Of a stretch of DNA of 64,000 bases, positions 20,650-31,647 are shown one piece after another. Made by a program: the position numbers and the translations under genes. The notes under the pieces are model-generated. The model was not told the DNA's origin. It did no database searches and saw nothing but the letters and a program-made list of their open reading frames with translations. This DNA is from Sergeia podlipaevii (Eukaryota; Euglenozoa; Kinetoplastea; Trypanosomatida; Trypanosomatidae): contig JASANZ010002227.1 in assembly GCA_030849805.1 (NCBI GenBank), forward strand, positions 17,219-81,218, given 5' to 3'. Each line of letters opens with the position of its first letter. The stretch's first letter is position 1.

Positions 20650-22719
20650 ATGAAACCGTATAAGCGGACACCTACCCCGATGATAACACAAACCACACTG
20701 CTAGCTCGTCTACTCCCCTTTCTGAGATCATCATCATCGTCATCAACAGCACCGCTGCAGTCACGCGCGCACAAGAGGACAAGAGAAGACACAGATAAGG
20801 AGGAAGGTATCGAGGTGCTTGAGAGCGGCGGGCATTGCAGCTGTCCTTGTTCCTTCAGCTGTGTGGTAGTGCCACCACCAGTACCAGCCGCACGCGCTCG
20901 GTTTGAAGCACATGTCACGCAGCTGGTGCGCCATGTGCAGCCTCTTATCTTCATTACACTGACAAGTCACACGCCTTACTTTAATAGCGTCGATGCGGAG
21001 CGCGAGGCCTTGGCAGGCACGCAGCAGCAGCAGGAGGAGGAAGTAGCAGGCGGAGAATGGGAGAAAAGAGAAGGGGGGCACCTCGTCGTGTCTGCCACTC
21101 AGCAGGCCCTCTCGTTTGTCGCGTCTCTCTCCGTCAGAGAAGCACAAAGTAACTCAAACCACCGTAACACGGACTCTCCCTCCTCCCCCCCTCCTCCTCC
21201 TCCCTCCTTCTCTGCGGAAGCCTACACGCACGCAGTGCGGCAGATAAATGAACGATCATTCGCAGTCGTGCTTACTGTGACAGCGACGCGCGCGACAGCG
21301 GTCAGTAGTAGTAGTGGTGGTGGTAGCGGCAGCAATTCTCTCACAGGTGCCAGCAAGTCTGGTGTGAAGGCAGTCATGTCGGACTTTCTTAGGCGCATGA
21401 AGAAGTTGCCAGAGTGGGAAAAAGCTGAGGCCGCCGCTACTGCTGCTACTAGCGGCGATGGGTTAATGGTGCTTCGGGGAGATGACGGTGGGTACTGGCG
21501 TGATACGCAACTTTGCCATGAAGAAAATGCAGTAGACGGAGGTAAGACGACGTCGTTGAGTCCGTATAAAGACTTTGCAGATGGAACAGCACTGCTCTCC
21601 TTCATCGCCGAGACAGCACCAGACGTAGGTGGCGATGAACTTACCTTGTGCGTTGGCGGATACCCCCAGGGTCACTGCATGGACCGCATCTGGTGCTACG
21701 ATGATTGTTCTGAAACATGCGACGGTGGTACGGAGAAGGTACGGCGTGACACGCAAGACGAGCTGCGGTTTGCCTCATGGAAGTTTCTTGCTTTTTTGGA
21801 TAAGGCGCTTGCTGCTAGCGCAATCCCATACAGACCTCCAGCAGCAGCAACAGCGGCGGTGGAGTCAGAAACGATAGAAGAAATTGTGATCAAGTCGGAG
21901 AAGATTCTGCAGCGAGTGCGTGCGGCACGACAGCTGCGTGAAGTGCCCTCCAGCTACCCTCCGGAGGTATCGCAGCGGTGCATCAGAGAACTGGTCACCG
22001 AGAAACTACTACCCTCTTGCAGCACGCGTGCCGGGCACAGCGCTAGCGCTAGAGGAGCTGTAGTCGTAGTGACGCAGATGCTCACAAGTGCTGAGGAGTT
22101 CATTGCCTACGCACAGGACGTACTGAGAGAGGTGCAACGCGTGCGTAGCGAAAGTAATGGCCTCACCTCAAGTGGTTCATCTTCACTACTGCCAGCAGTC
22201 ATGGTAGTCCCTGGAGTCATGGCCCCACTGCGAGCCGAGGACCTGGCGCGGGTCTTGCTGCAGCTCAAAGTTATACCCGGCGAAGACCTCTACAGACTTC
22301 TTGTTACATATGAAGAAGAACTCACAGCGGCCATAGAGGCCCTGCGCTCTCTTTATAGAGCTTTGCCAGAAGGCTGGCAAGACGATGAAGAGCCAATCGG
22401 CAGACGCAGAAGGAGTAGTAGAGGAACTGAAGGTGATAGCGTGAATGATGATACCTGCACAACCGCTATTGGTACAATAAAGAAAGGGGCTCCGCAAGAA
22501 GCAGTGCGTGCATTTCACAAGCGGAAGGAGGCAGCTGAGCAGCGTTGCAGAGAGGCAATGGAACAGCTGACGTTGCGCTGGTGCCTGCGGCTGTGTGACG
22601 CCGGGTTTTACCACTTCAACTTCTCGGCTTTCAGCTATGATTGTGCATCGTCTCTTGCTCATGTAGCGCAGTGCATCCAGGAGAAGAGAAAGTGGAGCAC
22701 AGGCCCTTCCTGGGAGTAA
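20650..22719 (+). CDS. Mitochondrial MTHFR-like protein, copy 2 (catalytic Glu replaced)
   Basis: 689 residues from the first ATG; an internal Met11 (MITQTTLLARLLPFLRSSS) would start an even more typical mitochondrial presequence. It is a paralogue of the upstream gene with the same order of MTHFR-like blocks: FSCVVVPPP (69-77), LMVLRGD with Asp278, CVGGYPQGH (334-342), VVTQML with Gln476, VMVVPGVM, and a final barrel helix LCDAGFYHFNFSAF. At the position of MTHFR catalytic Glu28, which is Glu55 in copy 1, the alignment places Val72, so proton donation as in MTHFR seems impossible. Long Ser/Gly/Pro-rich inserts break up the barrel. The block 21908-22016 is identical in DNA to copy 1. A structural or regulatory partner of copy 1 is plausible but unproven. 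Confidence 0.72.
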   Translation: MKPYKRTPTPMITQTTLLARLLPFLRSSSSSSTAPLQSRAHKRTREDTDKEEGIEVLESGGHCSCPCSFSCVVVPPPVPAARARFEAHVTQLVRHVQPLIFITLTSHTPYFNSVDAEREALAGTQQQQEEEVAGGEWEKREGGHLVVSATQQALSFVASLSVREAQSNSNHRNTDSPSSPPPPPPSFSAEAYTHAVRQINERSFAVVLTVTATRATAVSSSSGGGSGSNSLTGASKSGVKAVMSDFLRRMKKLPEWEKAEAAATAATSGDGLMVLRGDDGGYWRDTQLCHEENAVDGGKTTSLSPYKDFADGTALLSFIAETAPDVGGDELTLCVGGYPQGHCMDRIWCYDDCSETCDGGTEKVRRDTQDELRFASWKFLAFLDKALAASAIPYRPPAAATAAVESETIEEIVIKSEKILQRVRAARQLREVPSSYPPEVSQRCIRELVTEKLLPSCSTRAGHSASARGAVVVVTQMLTSAEEFIAYAQDVLREVQRVRSESNGLTSSGSSSLLPAVMVVPGVMAPLRAEDLARVLLQLKVIPGEDLYRLLVTYEEELTAAIEALRSLYRALPEGWQDDEEPIGRRRRSSRGTEGDSVNDDTCTTAIGTIKKGAPQEAVRAFHKRKEAAEQRCREAMEQLTLRWCLRLCDAGFYHFNFSAFSYDCASSLAHVAQCIQEKRKWSTGPSWE
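21908..22016 (+). repeat. 109-bp direct repeat, copy 2
   Basis: Identical to 19243-19351. It encodes QRVRAARQLREVPSSYPPEV and onward to TEKLLP, a segment absent from bacterial MTHFR. Confidence 0.95.
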
Positions 22720-25354
22720 ATAATATGAGAAGGGAAGACAGAAGGTAGAAAAAAAGAGAGTTACAAGTATTGCCTTCCCGTTTTTTTTTGAGCGTGTGTG
22801 CGTTTATTATTATTTTTTTTATTAATATTTGGTTTTAATGTGTGGGTGGTGGGTATGTGTGCGTGTGTTTTTTACAAAAAGGCGGCTACCCAAAAAAAAA
22901 AAAAAAAATTTTAAAGAAAGGAGAATCAACGTGAAGATTGAGACTTTAATCTACACAAGGCATGTGATATGCTTTTTACTACTTTTCCTCCTCCTCCTGT
23001 ACGTCAATGCACCAAGTCTCTTTTGCGTCTGTGTACATCTTATGGTACGCTTTCAATCAATATATATTTTTCTTTGTTTCTTTTCCTTTTTTTTTGTTGT
23101 TGTTTTCATATAATGTCAAGAGCCACGCCTACGCATCGTGGTGAGAAAGAGAAGAAAAGAAAGAGGATACAAGTATCATCCTCCCTCTGTTTTTTTTTTT
23201 TGTCGTTCTGCTATTTAGCATTTATATCTATTTTTCTGAGGACACTCTCGGCCTCGATCGAGTGTGCGTGTATGTGTGTGTGTGTGCATGCGTATAGTAA
23301 AGCACTCACCCACAATACCTCCTTCTCTGTCTGAGGTATAAATATACGTATAGTAGCAAAAAAAAAAAGATAAAAGAACAAGCAAAGTGCACATATTTTT
23401 TTGTTTTTTTTTTTCTTTCTTTCTTTTTCTTCTACAAGAATATAAAAGGAATATATAAAAAGAAAAAGGAAGAGAAATAAATCCATAGCAAGCTCTCGCA
23501 TTTAGAGCAGTTCTTCTCAACAGAGTTTTATAGAGCTCATCTAAATATATTTGTTTGTTTGTGTCTGTTCGTCCCCCCTCCCCTCCTTTCTACTGCTAGG
23601 CGTTCGTTTTTTTTCCCCGTTTCTTCTATTGCAAAACTATTTTTTCCCCTCTCTCTCTTGGTTGTTGCTACAGTAACTGCTATTGTTTTTTTGTTGTAAT
23701 TACAATTTTCATTTTTAATCTCAGCTTCTAAAAAAGGAGTAGGACAAAAAGAAAAGGGAATAAAAAGTTGAGAGTTCAGAAGAAAAAAAAAAGCATAAAT
23801 ACAGCCCCGTTACCGCTCCCATCTACACGCTTGATTTTTTTTTCTCCTATTTAGCACGTTATCGGACACTCATCCATCAATATCTATCTATCTATATCAA
23901 TCTAACTATATATATTCTCCTCTTTTTCTACTTGATAAGTAACAGCCGCATATAAGCACTTTGAAAAAGAAGGCAGGAGGGAAAAGGAAAAAAGTAACTG
24001 GTTCGTTTGTTGGTGGTGTTGCTTCCTCTTTTTATTTTTTTATTTTTCTCTTTTTTTACGTGTTCTTTTCTTTTTGCTTGTTGTCCTTTCTCTCGCTATT
24101 GGTAGGCTGTGGAGAGGCGACGTGCCAGTTATACACATCAATTGCAAGCAAAACAGCAACATATACACAGCAATTGAAAAACTCTGCGCGCGCGTTTTGC
24201 ATCTTATATTCCAGATAACCCTGTGTATTTTATTATTATTATTATTGTCTGTTGGGTGTGTCCGTGCGTGTGTGTGTGTGTGTGTTCTTCCCTTGCCATT
24301 AGTAGTATTATTAGTATTATTATTATTTGGAATTGGGTTGGATAGCGTGCAAATAGAGAGGGGCTAAAATAGGAGAAAAGGAAGAAAAAAAAGGGAAGTT
24401 GCTCTTCTTGTATATCTATTTGTTTATTGTATATATATTTATTTATATATATTTTTATTTATTTTGCTGTTGTCATTGTTGCTTTAATTACAACAGGAAT
24501 CCTCATCAGTTTGTATATTGGATTTAACTCACTTTTTTTTTTTGAAGACGTTCTTGTGCGTGTCCGTGGTACCTATTTTTTCCCCCTTTATTATTATTAT
24601 TATTCATTTAGACGTTTGTTTGCCTTTTAAGGCACGTGAAAATATACGTTCTTCAATTTGTTTTTCCTTTTTCTTTCTTTACAGTCATCTGATTGCCCTT
24701 TCATTTACTACATAAACCGTTCTCTTTTCGTTTATTTTTCTCTCTCCATTCCGTAGTGTGTGTGTGTGTCTTGAAGGGGAGTACACACTTTCAAGAAGAT
24801 ACACGGAAAGACGAGAAGAAGGAAGCAGAATTGAGAAATTTTCTTTAAGAAATCTCTTCGGTTACTTGGTTCAAAACAATTTGTTGCTGGGTGTCAGCGT
24901 GAGTGTGCTTTCTCGTTGCTGTTGCTTATCAGTCCTGATATTTTTTTTATTTGACTGTTGTCCGTTTGTTTGTTTGCCTATTATTAGTGTATTTTTATTT
25001 TATACCTTTCTTTTTTTTTTTGACGTATTTGTGTGAAATTGTTTTTACTACGGTTTCTCGCAGTACAGTTTTTTTTTAAAGTGTTCCAGAAGAACTAAAA
25101 GAGAAAGAAAAGGGGGGAATAAGACACTGTTGTTGTTTTTCTTTTTGTTGGTACTGATCGACTTTTTTTTTCATTTTTTGTATAGGTAATACCCAGCCAT
25201 CGTTGTGTGTGTGTGTGTGCGGCTAGGTCGTATTACGTCGGTTTACCTTTTTGATTTGTTTTTTTTTTTTTAAGAAAGTTATATTTTCTGTGTGTGTGTG
25301 TGTCTTTGCTTTTACTTCCTATTTGTCTCTTTCTAAAAAAAAAATACACTTCTT
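22720..25354 (+). other. Intergenic spacer, 2.63 kb
   Basis: No supported gene on either strand. It is dominated by poly-T and poly-A tracts, (TTA)n near 24229-24247 and 24301-24328, (TG)n near 24266-24286, 24755-24769, 25205-25219 and 25290-25304. A less repetitive patch at 24090-24220 is open in one frame but has no ATG start. Confidence 0.65.
25259..25274 (+). promoter_or_regulatory. Probable trans-splice acceptor of the 25355 gene
   Basis: T13 run followed by AAG, AG at 25273-25274; 5' UTR about 80 nt. Confidence 0.6.
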
Positions 25355-28300
25355 ATGGAGAATTATGTAGAAAATATAGCCTGTCGTGTTGCGGAGCACC
25401 CAGAATGCGCCAAGATACTGAGACAGCACTGGCCTTGTAGACATTTTCACACGTGCCGTGATGAGGAGCAGGAAGAGGAGGATATTCGTCGGCAATATTG
25501 CTATCTTCAGAAACAGCAACAAAGACTCGCAGCAGCACCGTCACAACTACAGCATCATCAGCATAGCCCCTCAAGAACCCACTCGCTGGCCGCCACGACA
25601 TCCGGGGGAGTGCCAGACTCCGGAAGAGGCAGCTGTGGTGGCGAAGGTATTGTGTCCATTGAAAGATCAGCTCGGCTTGCGCTGGGCGAAGGGAACAAAA
25701 ATGCAGCGGCGGCAGCAGCAGTAGGACAGGCTAACATGGACAACGTAGTTTTCGCACCTCCGACGCCAATTGCCGCACCGCCAGGACTTCATTACTCCTC
25801 ACTCATCCCAGGTCGCGAGGCGGTATTGCCGGTGATGAAAAGAGGCGGGAGGCGACGTCTCCCACGCGTCGTTATCCGTTGCGGAAGGGCCCATGCGTAT
25901 GATAGCGGTGGCAGCACTAACACACAACAGGGTACTCTTTTGCGATCGTGTCTTCGGCAACAAGAAGAAGCAGCAGCAGCGGCGACAGCCTCAGGTAAAG
26001 AGGCGGCAGCAGCAGTCGCGCACTCAAGTGGCATGATGCCTCTCTCGCGGCGTAAAGCTCGCGTCGACACAACAATAACAACAAGCATGAGTAGTGCTCG
26101 TGGTAGAGCCGGAGAAGGTACCTCTGGGATATGCAGCGAAGACGTGAATAACGCTCTTGCAGAGTCTCAGAAGGCATTGCTGTCTTTGGATGGGTCGGCG
26201 GTACGCAGGATGAGCGATAACTCTGCAACCGCGAATATTGCCAACACACCACCAAATCTCAAGTGCAGAACCCTGAGTACGAGTTGCCGGGGTACCATTG
26301 TAGTATGCTCAGAGGTTCCACGTGCCTCCTTCATCACGATTGTGGCTCCGTCAGTGTGTGACGACACAGTCTCCTCGCTGGCCCCACGCACGTTCTACTC
26401 GCGCAATGCGTCCATTCCTACTGGTACCGACGTATCGCACCGTAAATCTACAATGGCGTCCCACTCCACAGGCACAGACGCAGCGACAATGGATGTCTCC
26501 CCGCCGGTGATGCCAACACCTAGTGATAGTCGAGGACTTCAGCAGCAGCAGCAGCAGCAAACATCACAAGTTCTCCCTCTGCCTATCTTTCTTCATCCCC
26601 TCACCAGCACCGTGCCAAGTCCTGCGGCATATTCTCCCACGCAAGTCGAGAGCAAAGCAATGGACTTGGTAATGTCCTGCGACATGGAGATGGAAACCTG
26701 CCAGGAGGAAGTAGTGGAGAAAGTGAAGAAGGAGGATGTAGCAAAGCGTGAGGAGATGGCCAAGGCAGAACGAGACAAGGTAAGAAGGAAGCTCTCTCTT
26801 GCAGACACAAGGCCTTTTCTTGAAGGGGCGGAAATGGAAACCTTTGGAGAGGATGAAGAAATCATAGCAGGCGTTGATGCACTGGAGACGACGACGACGA
26901 CGACGACGACGACCCCCGCAGTTTGTGCTGCTTCCTCAAGCGGGGGACAAGATAAGACCCCCAAGCTCTGTGAGGAGAACATTCTCAAGAGCCGCCCGTC
27001 ACGTGGAGATAGTAAGACGGTAATCGCAATCACCCCAGATGCCTTTTTACATTCGCCACCATCCCCGTCACACCCGCCTAGGGCGGAACCCGCGGAACAG
27101 AACGCCGGTAAGAGAGAGGACAAAAACAAGAGTAGCGTCAATGGTGGAAACTGTTCTACGATAGGACGTTACGGGGTCGTAGAAGACTGGGGCTTCATTG
27201 GGACCACCGATCACAAGGAAAGCACTCTTGCTCGCACTGCCGCAACTACCATTAGTAGCAGCAATTATAACACTTACAGTAGTCACCACCTCCACAACGT
27301 TGGCGCAAGCAATTCTGTTCTAGGCCCTGAGGCACTGATGTATATGTCCGAATCTCTGCGAGTCGGTTGTGGGGATAGTGAAACGATGTCGGCGGTCGAT
27401 GTAATACCTGCTGGCCCTTCCAATGGAGGTCGCAGTACTGCAGCAGCAGCAGCAGCAGAGGCCACCGCAAAAGCGACGGTGGCAGCCCCGTTGCCCACGC
27501 AACGCGGTGCGCAAGCAGCAGCAGCAACAGCAGCAACGGCGGTGGCGAAGAGCAGGGCAGCGGACGAATGGCTAGAGCAGTCATGGTCGCCGAAGCGCTC
27601 ACTGCACATGCCGTACCACCTTGCCTCGCAGAAGCCAACACCGAATGAGCTTCTTAATAGCGCCTATTTTCACTGCTCGCAGCCGCAGCCGCAGCCGCAG
27701 CAGTGCCCCTTGACATCGAGCCTCATGACTGTGCGTAGTAGCGCTGCGAGCAGCCACTTTGGAGGCAGCACAACGCAGCACCCGCAGCTGCTGCTGTTTC
27801 AGGGAAAAGGAGGGGATCAAGCCTTGCACTCCTCTGCGCTTATGTCAATGCGACACCGTAATGAACCTGTGGCGGTAGCGTGCAAGTATCAAGGCTGCTT
27901 GCATCCGCAACACTTTCCGACTCCAGCAAAGGGGGTATCCTGCCCTGGCATGGCGGAGCGACTTTACATTGAGGCGACGGTTCGTAGCTATCGCAACCTC
28001 TGCGCGGTGCCTTCCATGGGGCTGGACAATAGCGGATACTATATCTCTCGCAGCAAGCTGACGCAGCCATTCAATCAAGCAGGCAGCCTCAACCTGAGCC
28101 TTAGCGCTACTGTCGGAGGAGGAGGTGGTGACGCTGTGCACGCGAGCGGCTCCCCGTGGCTCGATGTTGCTTCATCGTCACATACCATTTCTTTGGAATC
28201 CTCGGAGCACCAACAGCAGCAGCAGCAGCCACTCCCAAAGATAGAAGACAACGATATGCTCGCGTACATTCACGACCGCTACGCCCGCGGTCTCTTCAGC

Positions 28301-29665
28301 GTAGACGATGCCTATCATCGCGATGAGGAGATTATGGAGCAGGTTTCCATCTCTACGACCTCCTCGTGTGCGTATGGTGCTGGCATGGACGGACTAGTGT
28401 GGCGTGCGTGGCTGCCAAGGGGCATTTCACTCGTAGAGGATGAAGAAAGGGGTGGAAGGGGTGGAGGAACAGACAATCACAGCCACGGTTACTCCTCTTC
28501 CTCGTCACCGCTTATTCATAGCCACCAGCAGTTTCCAAAGTTTCGTAGCAGTGCAGGGCTGTCTACTGAGACCGGCACGACGGCAGTGAGAGAGGATGGT
28601 AGTAGTGGAATACGCCGTTGTACAGAAACCGCCAGCTCTCGCGGTTGTGATGGTAGTGGTGCGAGGCAGCAGCAAACAACGGCAACGCACTCCTCCATCA
28701 TCGCTGAGGTTCTTCGCGGTCGCGCAGATGTAGAGAAGAAGGACAGGACATTAGCAGGTGTGCTGAAGCCCGGTAGTATCGTCGACGGACCCATTAGAAA
28801 GCGACGACCGTTAAAGAAGCAGACGCTGGCAAGCTCCACGCCGGTTACGGTAGTGGTGCGTCCCTTAGCCGTCTCGCTGCCTGCAGGTGCAGGCAGCGAT
28901 CAGGTGTCCGAGCCACGCAACCACAGCAGTGTACGTAGCGACGTCCCTGAGACGACTGCCGCTGCTGCTGCTGCCGCCACGGCATCGGCAGCGTGTCTTG
29001 GATTACCATCGTTGCGAGCTACGAAATCAGCACCGACGGTGCAGCCAGTAGCTAAGAAGAGGCTTGAGGGAAAGCTCAAGAATCTCCTTACTGACAAAAA
29101 CTCGAAGGGAACGGTGAAGACGGACCAGGACCCACAGAAGGAAACTTGGAGCTCTACAGCAGCAGCAGCAGCAGCCGTGCCGAGCAGAAGTGACGCTAAC
29201 TCAGGGAGCAAGTCGACCCTCAATTCCATTCATAACATCTTCACTGGCACACTCCTGGAAAGGGAAGGGTCGTCGCGTCATGGCGAAGAGAAGGAAGATG
29301 AAGAAGAAAGCTACGGTAGTTACCGTGGTCATCACCACCACCTTGACCCTTTCGTCGTCGCTGCACTCGAAACATCGAGGACTATTCAAGCGGTGAAGGA
29401 GCGAGCCATGAATGCAAATGCGTGCGGCTTACACAATCTGGTAGTGTCCTCCAACAACAACAACAACAAGAAGGAAAAAAAAGATGATGACGACGACGAC
29501 GCGGCGTCGGTGCTTACACTTGCCAGCGCCAAAGAGGCGTGGGCGAAGAAGAAGGCTGCTATCGAGCAGTGGATGGACACGGTGATTGCGATCGGAAGGG
29601 AGATAAAGCGACGGCAGAAGGCAGAGGTGGCGAAGAGGTTGTCGGCGGCCAACAGCGCCCGCTAA
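25355..29665 (+). CDS. Large low-complexity protein of unknown function
   Basis: 1436 residues, not recognised. It begins with a compact Cys/His-bearing segment (ILRQHWPCRHFHTCRDEEQ, about 22-40) and then consists mainly of Ser/Thr/Ala/Gln-rich sequence with Gln, Ala and Thr runs. Less repetitive patches may be the conserved core: VEDWGFIGTTDHKEST (about 609-624), a Cys/His patch VACKYQGCLHPQHFPTP (about 838-854) followed by RLYIEATVRSYRNL, and LAYIHDRYARGLFSVDDAYH (about 970-989). The C-terminus is Lys/Ala helical (KEAWAKKKAAIEQW and IGREIKRRQKAEVAKRL). No membrane segment or targeting signal is apparent. Strong codon bias and GC relative to flanking spacers support a real gene. Confidence 0.75.
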   Translation: MENYVENIACRVAEHPECAKILRQHWPCRHFHTCRDEEQEEEDIRRQYCYLQKQQQRLAAAPSQLQHHQHSPSRTHSLAATTSGGVPDSGRGSCGGEGIVSIERSARLALGEGNKNAAAAAAVGQANMDNVVFAPPTPIAAPPGLHYSSLIPGREAVLPVMKRGGRRRLPRVVIRCGRAHAYDSGGSTNTQQGTLLRSCLRQQEEAAAAATASGKEAAAAVAHSSGMMPLSRRKARVDTTITTSMSSARGRAGEGTSGICSEDVNNALAESQKALLSLDGSAVRRMSDNSATANIANTPPNLKCRTLSTSCRGTIVVCSEVPRASFITIVAPSVCDDTVSSLAPRTFYSRNASIPTGTDVSHRKSTMASHSTGTDAATMDVSPPVMPTPSDSRGLQQQQQQQTSQVLPLPIFLHPLTSTVPSPAAYSPTQVESKAMDLVMSCDMEMETCQEEVVEKVKKEDVAKREEMAKAERDKVRRKLSLADTRPFLEGAEMETFGEDEEIIAGVDALETTTTTTTTTPAVCAASSSGGQDKTPKLCEENILKSRPSRGDSKTVIAITPDAFLHSPPSPSHPPRAEPAEQNAGKREDKNKSSVNGGNCSTIGRYGVVEDWGFIGTTDHKESTLARTAATTISSSNYNTYSSHHLHNVGASNSVLGPEALMYMSESLRVGCGDSETMSAVDVIPAGPSNGGRSTAAAAAAEATAKATVAAPLPTQRGAQAAAATAATAVAKSRAADEWLEQSWSPKRSLHMPYHLASQKPTPNELLNSAYFHCSQPQPQPQQCPLTSSLMTVRSSAASSHFGGSTTQHPQLLLFQGKGGDQALHSSALMSMRHRNEPVAVACKYQGCLHPQHFPTPAKGVSCPGMAERLYIEATVRSYRNLCAVPSMGLDNSGYYISRSKLTQPFNQAGSLNLSLSATVGGGGGDAVHASGSPWLDVASSSHTISLESSEHQQQQQQPLPKIEDNDMLAYIHDRYARGLFSVDDAYHRDEEIMEQVSISTTSSCAYGAGMDGLVWRAWLPRGISLVEDEERGGRGGGTDNHSHGYSSSSSPLIHSHQQFPKFRSSAGLSTETGTTAVREDGSSGIRRCTETASSRGCDGSGARQQQTTATHSSIIAEVLRGRADVEKKDRTLAGVLKPGSIVDGPIRKRRPLKKQTLASSTPVTVVVRPLAVSLPAGAGSDQVSEPRNHSSVRSDVPETTAAAAAAATASAACLGLPSLRATKSAPTVQPVAKKRLEGKLKNLLTDKNSKGTVKTDQDPQKETWSSTAAAAAAVPSRSDANSGSKSTLNSIHNIFTGTLLEREGSSRHGEEKEDEEESYGSYRGHHHHLDPFVVAALETSRTIQAVKERAMNANACGLHNLVVSSNNNNNKKEKKDDDDDDAASVLTLASAKEAWAKKKAAIEQWMDTVIAIGREIKRRQKAEVAKRLSAANSAR

Positions 29666-31647
29666 AACTACTCCTTTCTTCTTCTTTTTTTTTTAAAAAA
29701 AAAAGAGAGAGGAGGAGGAGGATGAAAGGTAGGAGGTGCCTATATCTATAACGGGAGATGATGATGATGATGATGATCAGGTTGTCACCTTACTTTCCTC
29801 AGGGAAAAGAAAAAAAAATTCAGTACGAAGCACATTTTTTTTTAGGTATTGATTGATTAACTTATTTTTAACCTTTTTTATTTGTGGTCTTTTTTTTTCT
29901 TTGCTGTTGTTGCTTTTTTTTCTCTGTGCATGTGCGATTTTGATGATTATTTTACTGTATTTGTTGTTTATATTGTGTTTATATGTTACTGCGTGTGCCT
30001 GTTTGATGTTTTCTATGGATATCGTGCGTGTATACACATATGTAAAGCATGCATTTTGACTTCTGGTATCCCGCGCCTAAGTGTGAGAATTGAAAAATAT
30101 AAAATTATGGGCTTTAGTTTAGCCTTCAAGGAGATATTATTATTATTATTATTATTATTTACGTATGGAGTATGTTGTTGTTGTTTTTTTCTTCGTGCGT
30201 TTTTACTTTGTTTTTTTCTGCCCCGTTCACTCATTGTTTGTTGTTGTTTTATTATTATTATTATTATTATTATGGGGAGCAGCGCTCATGGGAAGTGGAA
30301 GAAAGGGTGGAGGGAAGGGACAGCTCAGGAATTGTAGTGCTGACACCCCCAATACATGCGCATATCTATATATGTATGCATATATATATATATTGACTAC
30401 TATTATTGTGATTTGAGGACCTGGTGGCTGGTGCATTTTTTTTGTTTGTATTTATCGCACAAACTATGAGTAGAGCACGCATACTTTGGCAAAAGAAGAA
30501 AACAGTTTTAAGTGTATATAGCACAAGAGCCTACTTGACTTCAGCAGCTGTTCGTTGCACTCATTTTTGGCTCAACGCATTCTCTCTAACTGAACTTTTT
30601 GGCAAACTTCTTTTTTTTTCCTTAGCAGTTGTGCTTTTTGAAAGCAAGACGAAAAAAAAAAAATGGTACTTGAAAAAAAAGGAAAAAAGGGGGGTGAGCA
30701 ACTGGTGCGGACTTTAATCGTGATTTCTATATTTGGCGTTCAAGCGATAATCACCCTCGCACACATACACACATTTGTGTGTGTGGGTGTGTATCTCTCC
30801 GCATGTCTAAAGGGAAGCTCAAAAAAATATATATATGAAGTCCCCCTCCCCCCTCCCAATGATTTAAAAATGATAACAAGGGCGAAAAAAAATTTAAAAA
30901 AATGAGCATGCACCGCTTGCTTGGGCACCCCCAAACGAATATTTGTTTCGCGCACGCAATCATGCTTTGTTCTATGCTACACCATACTGACTTCCTCGTC
31001 ATGTGTTAGTATCTCGTTAGCTCTTTATTTTTTTAACTTTTGATACTTTATTCATACATGTATGTATGTATGGAATGTGCAAGGGGGGCGATGTGAATGC
31101 ATAAAGGACGGGGAAAAAAGGTGATACAGGAAAACGAAGAAAAAAAAAGTCCGGTTCCTACTATTATTTGATTGAGAAAGCGCACATATGTATTCAATTG
31201 TATTTATATCTTTAATCGGGGTAAATATTATTATTATTATTACTATTTTTCAGTTGTGTTTGTTTGTTACTACCTACTACTACTACCTACTACTACTATT
31301 ATTATTATTATTCCTATTATCTACTTACATGTCTTTCTTTTAATGCATATTATGCCTATTTTCTGTGCTGGTTGATTGCACTGACAACTAGTGCTGTGGT
31401 TGCTGCCAAACTTTCTCTCACGCCGGGAGGATCTGGATAGATATACACTCTTGGCAGTGTTGGTGTTACTGTTGCATTATTATTATTATCATTATCTCTT
31501 TTGGATAATTTTTTTTTTTTTGAAACTATCTATCTCGATCTTTTCTTAAAGTGTATGTATATTTTCTTGTTGTTGTTGTTATGTCTTCTTCTCCTTTGTT
31601 TCGTGCAAATGTATGTATGTTTGCGTGTCTATATATATATATATATT

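Noticed and set aside
24074..24367. 97-codon frame in the 2.63-kb spacer
   Set aside because: No ATG at its start (TTG), and its second half is translated simple repeats.
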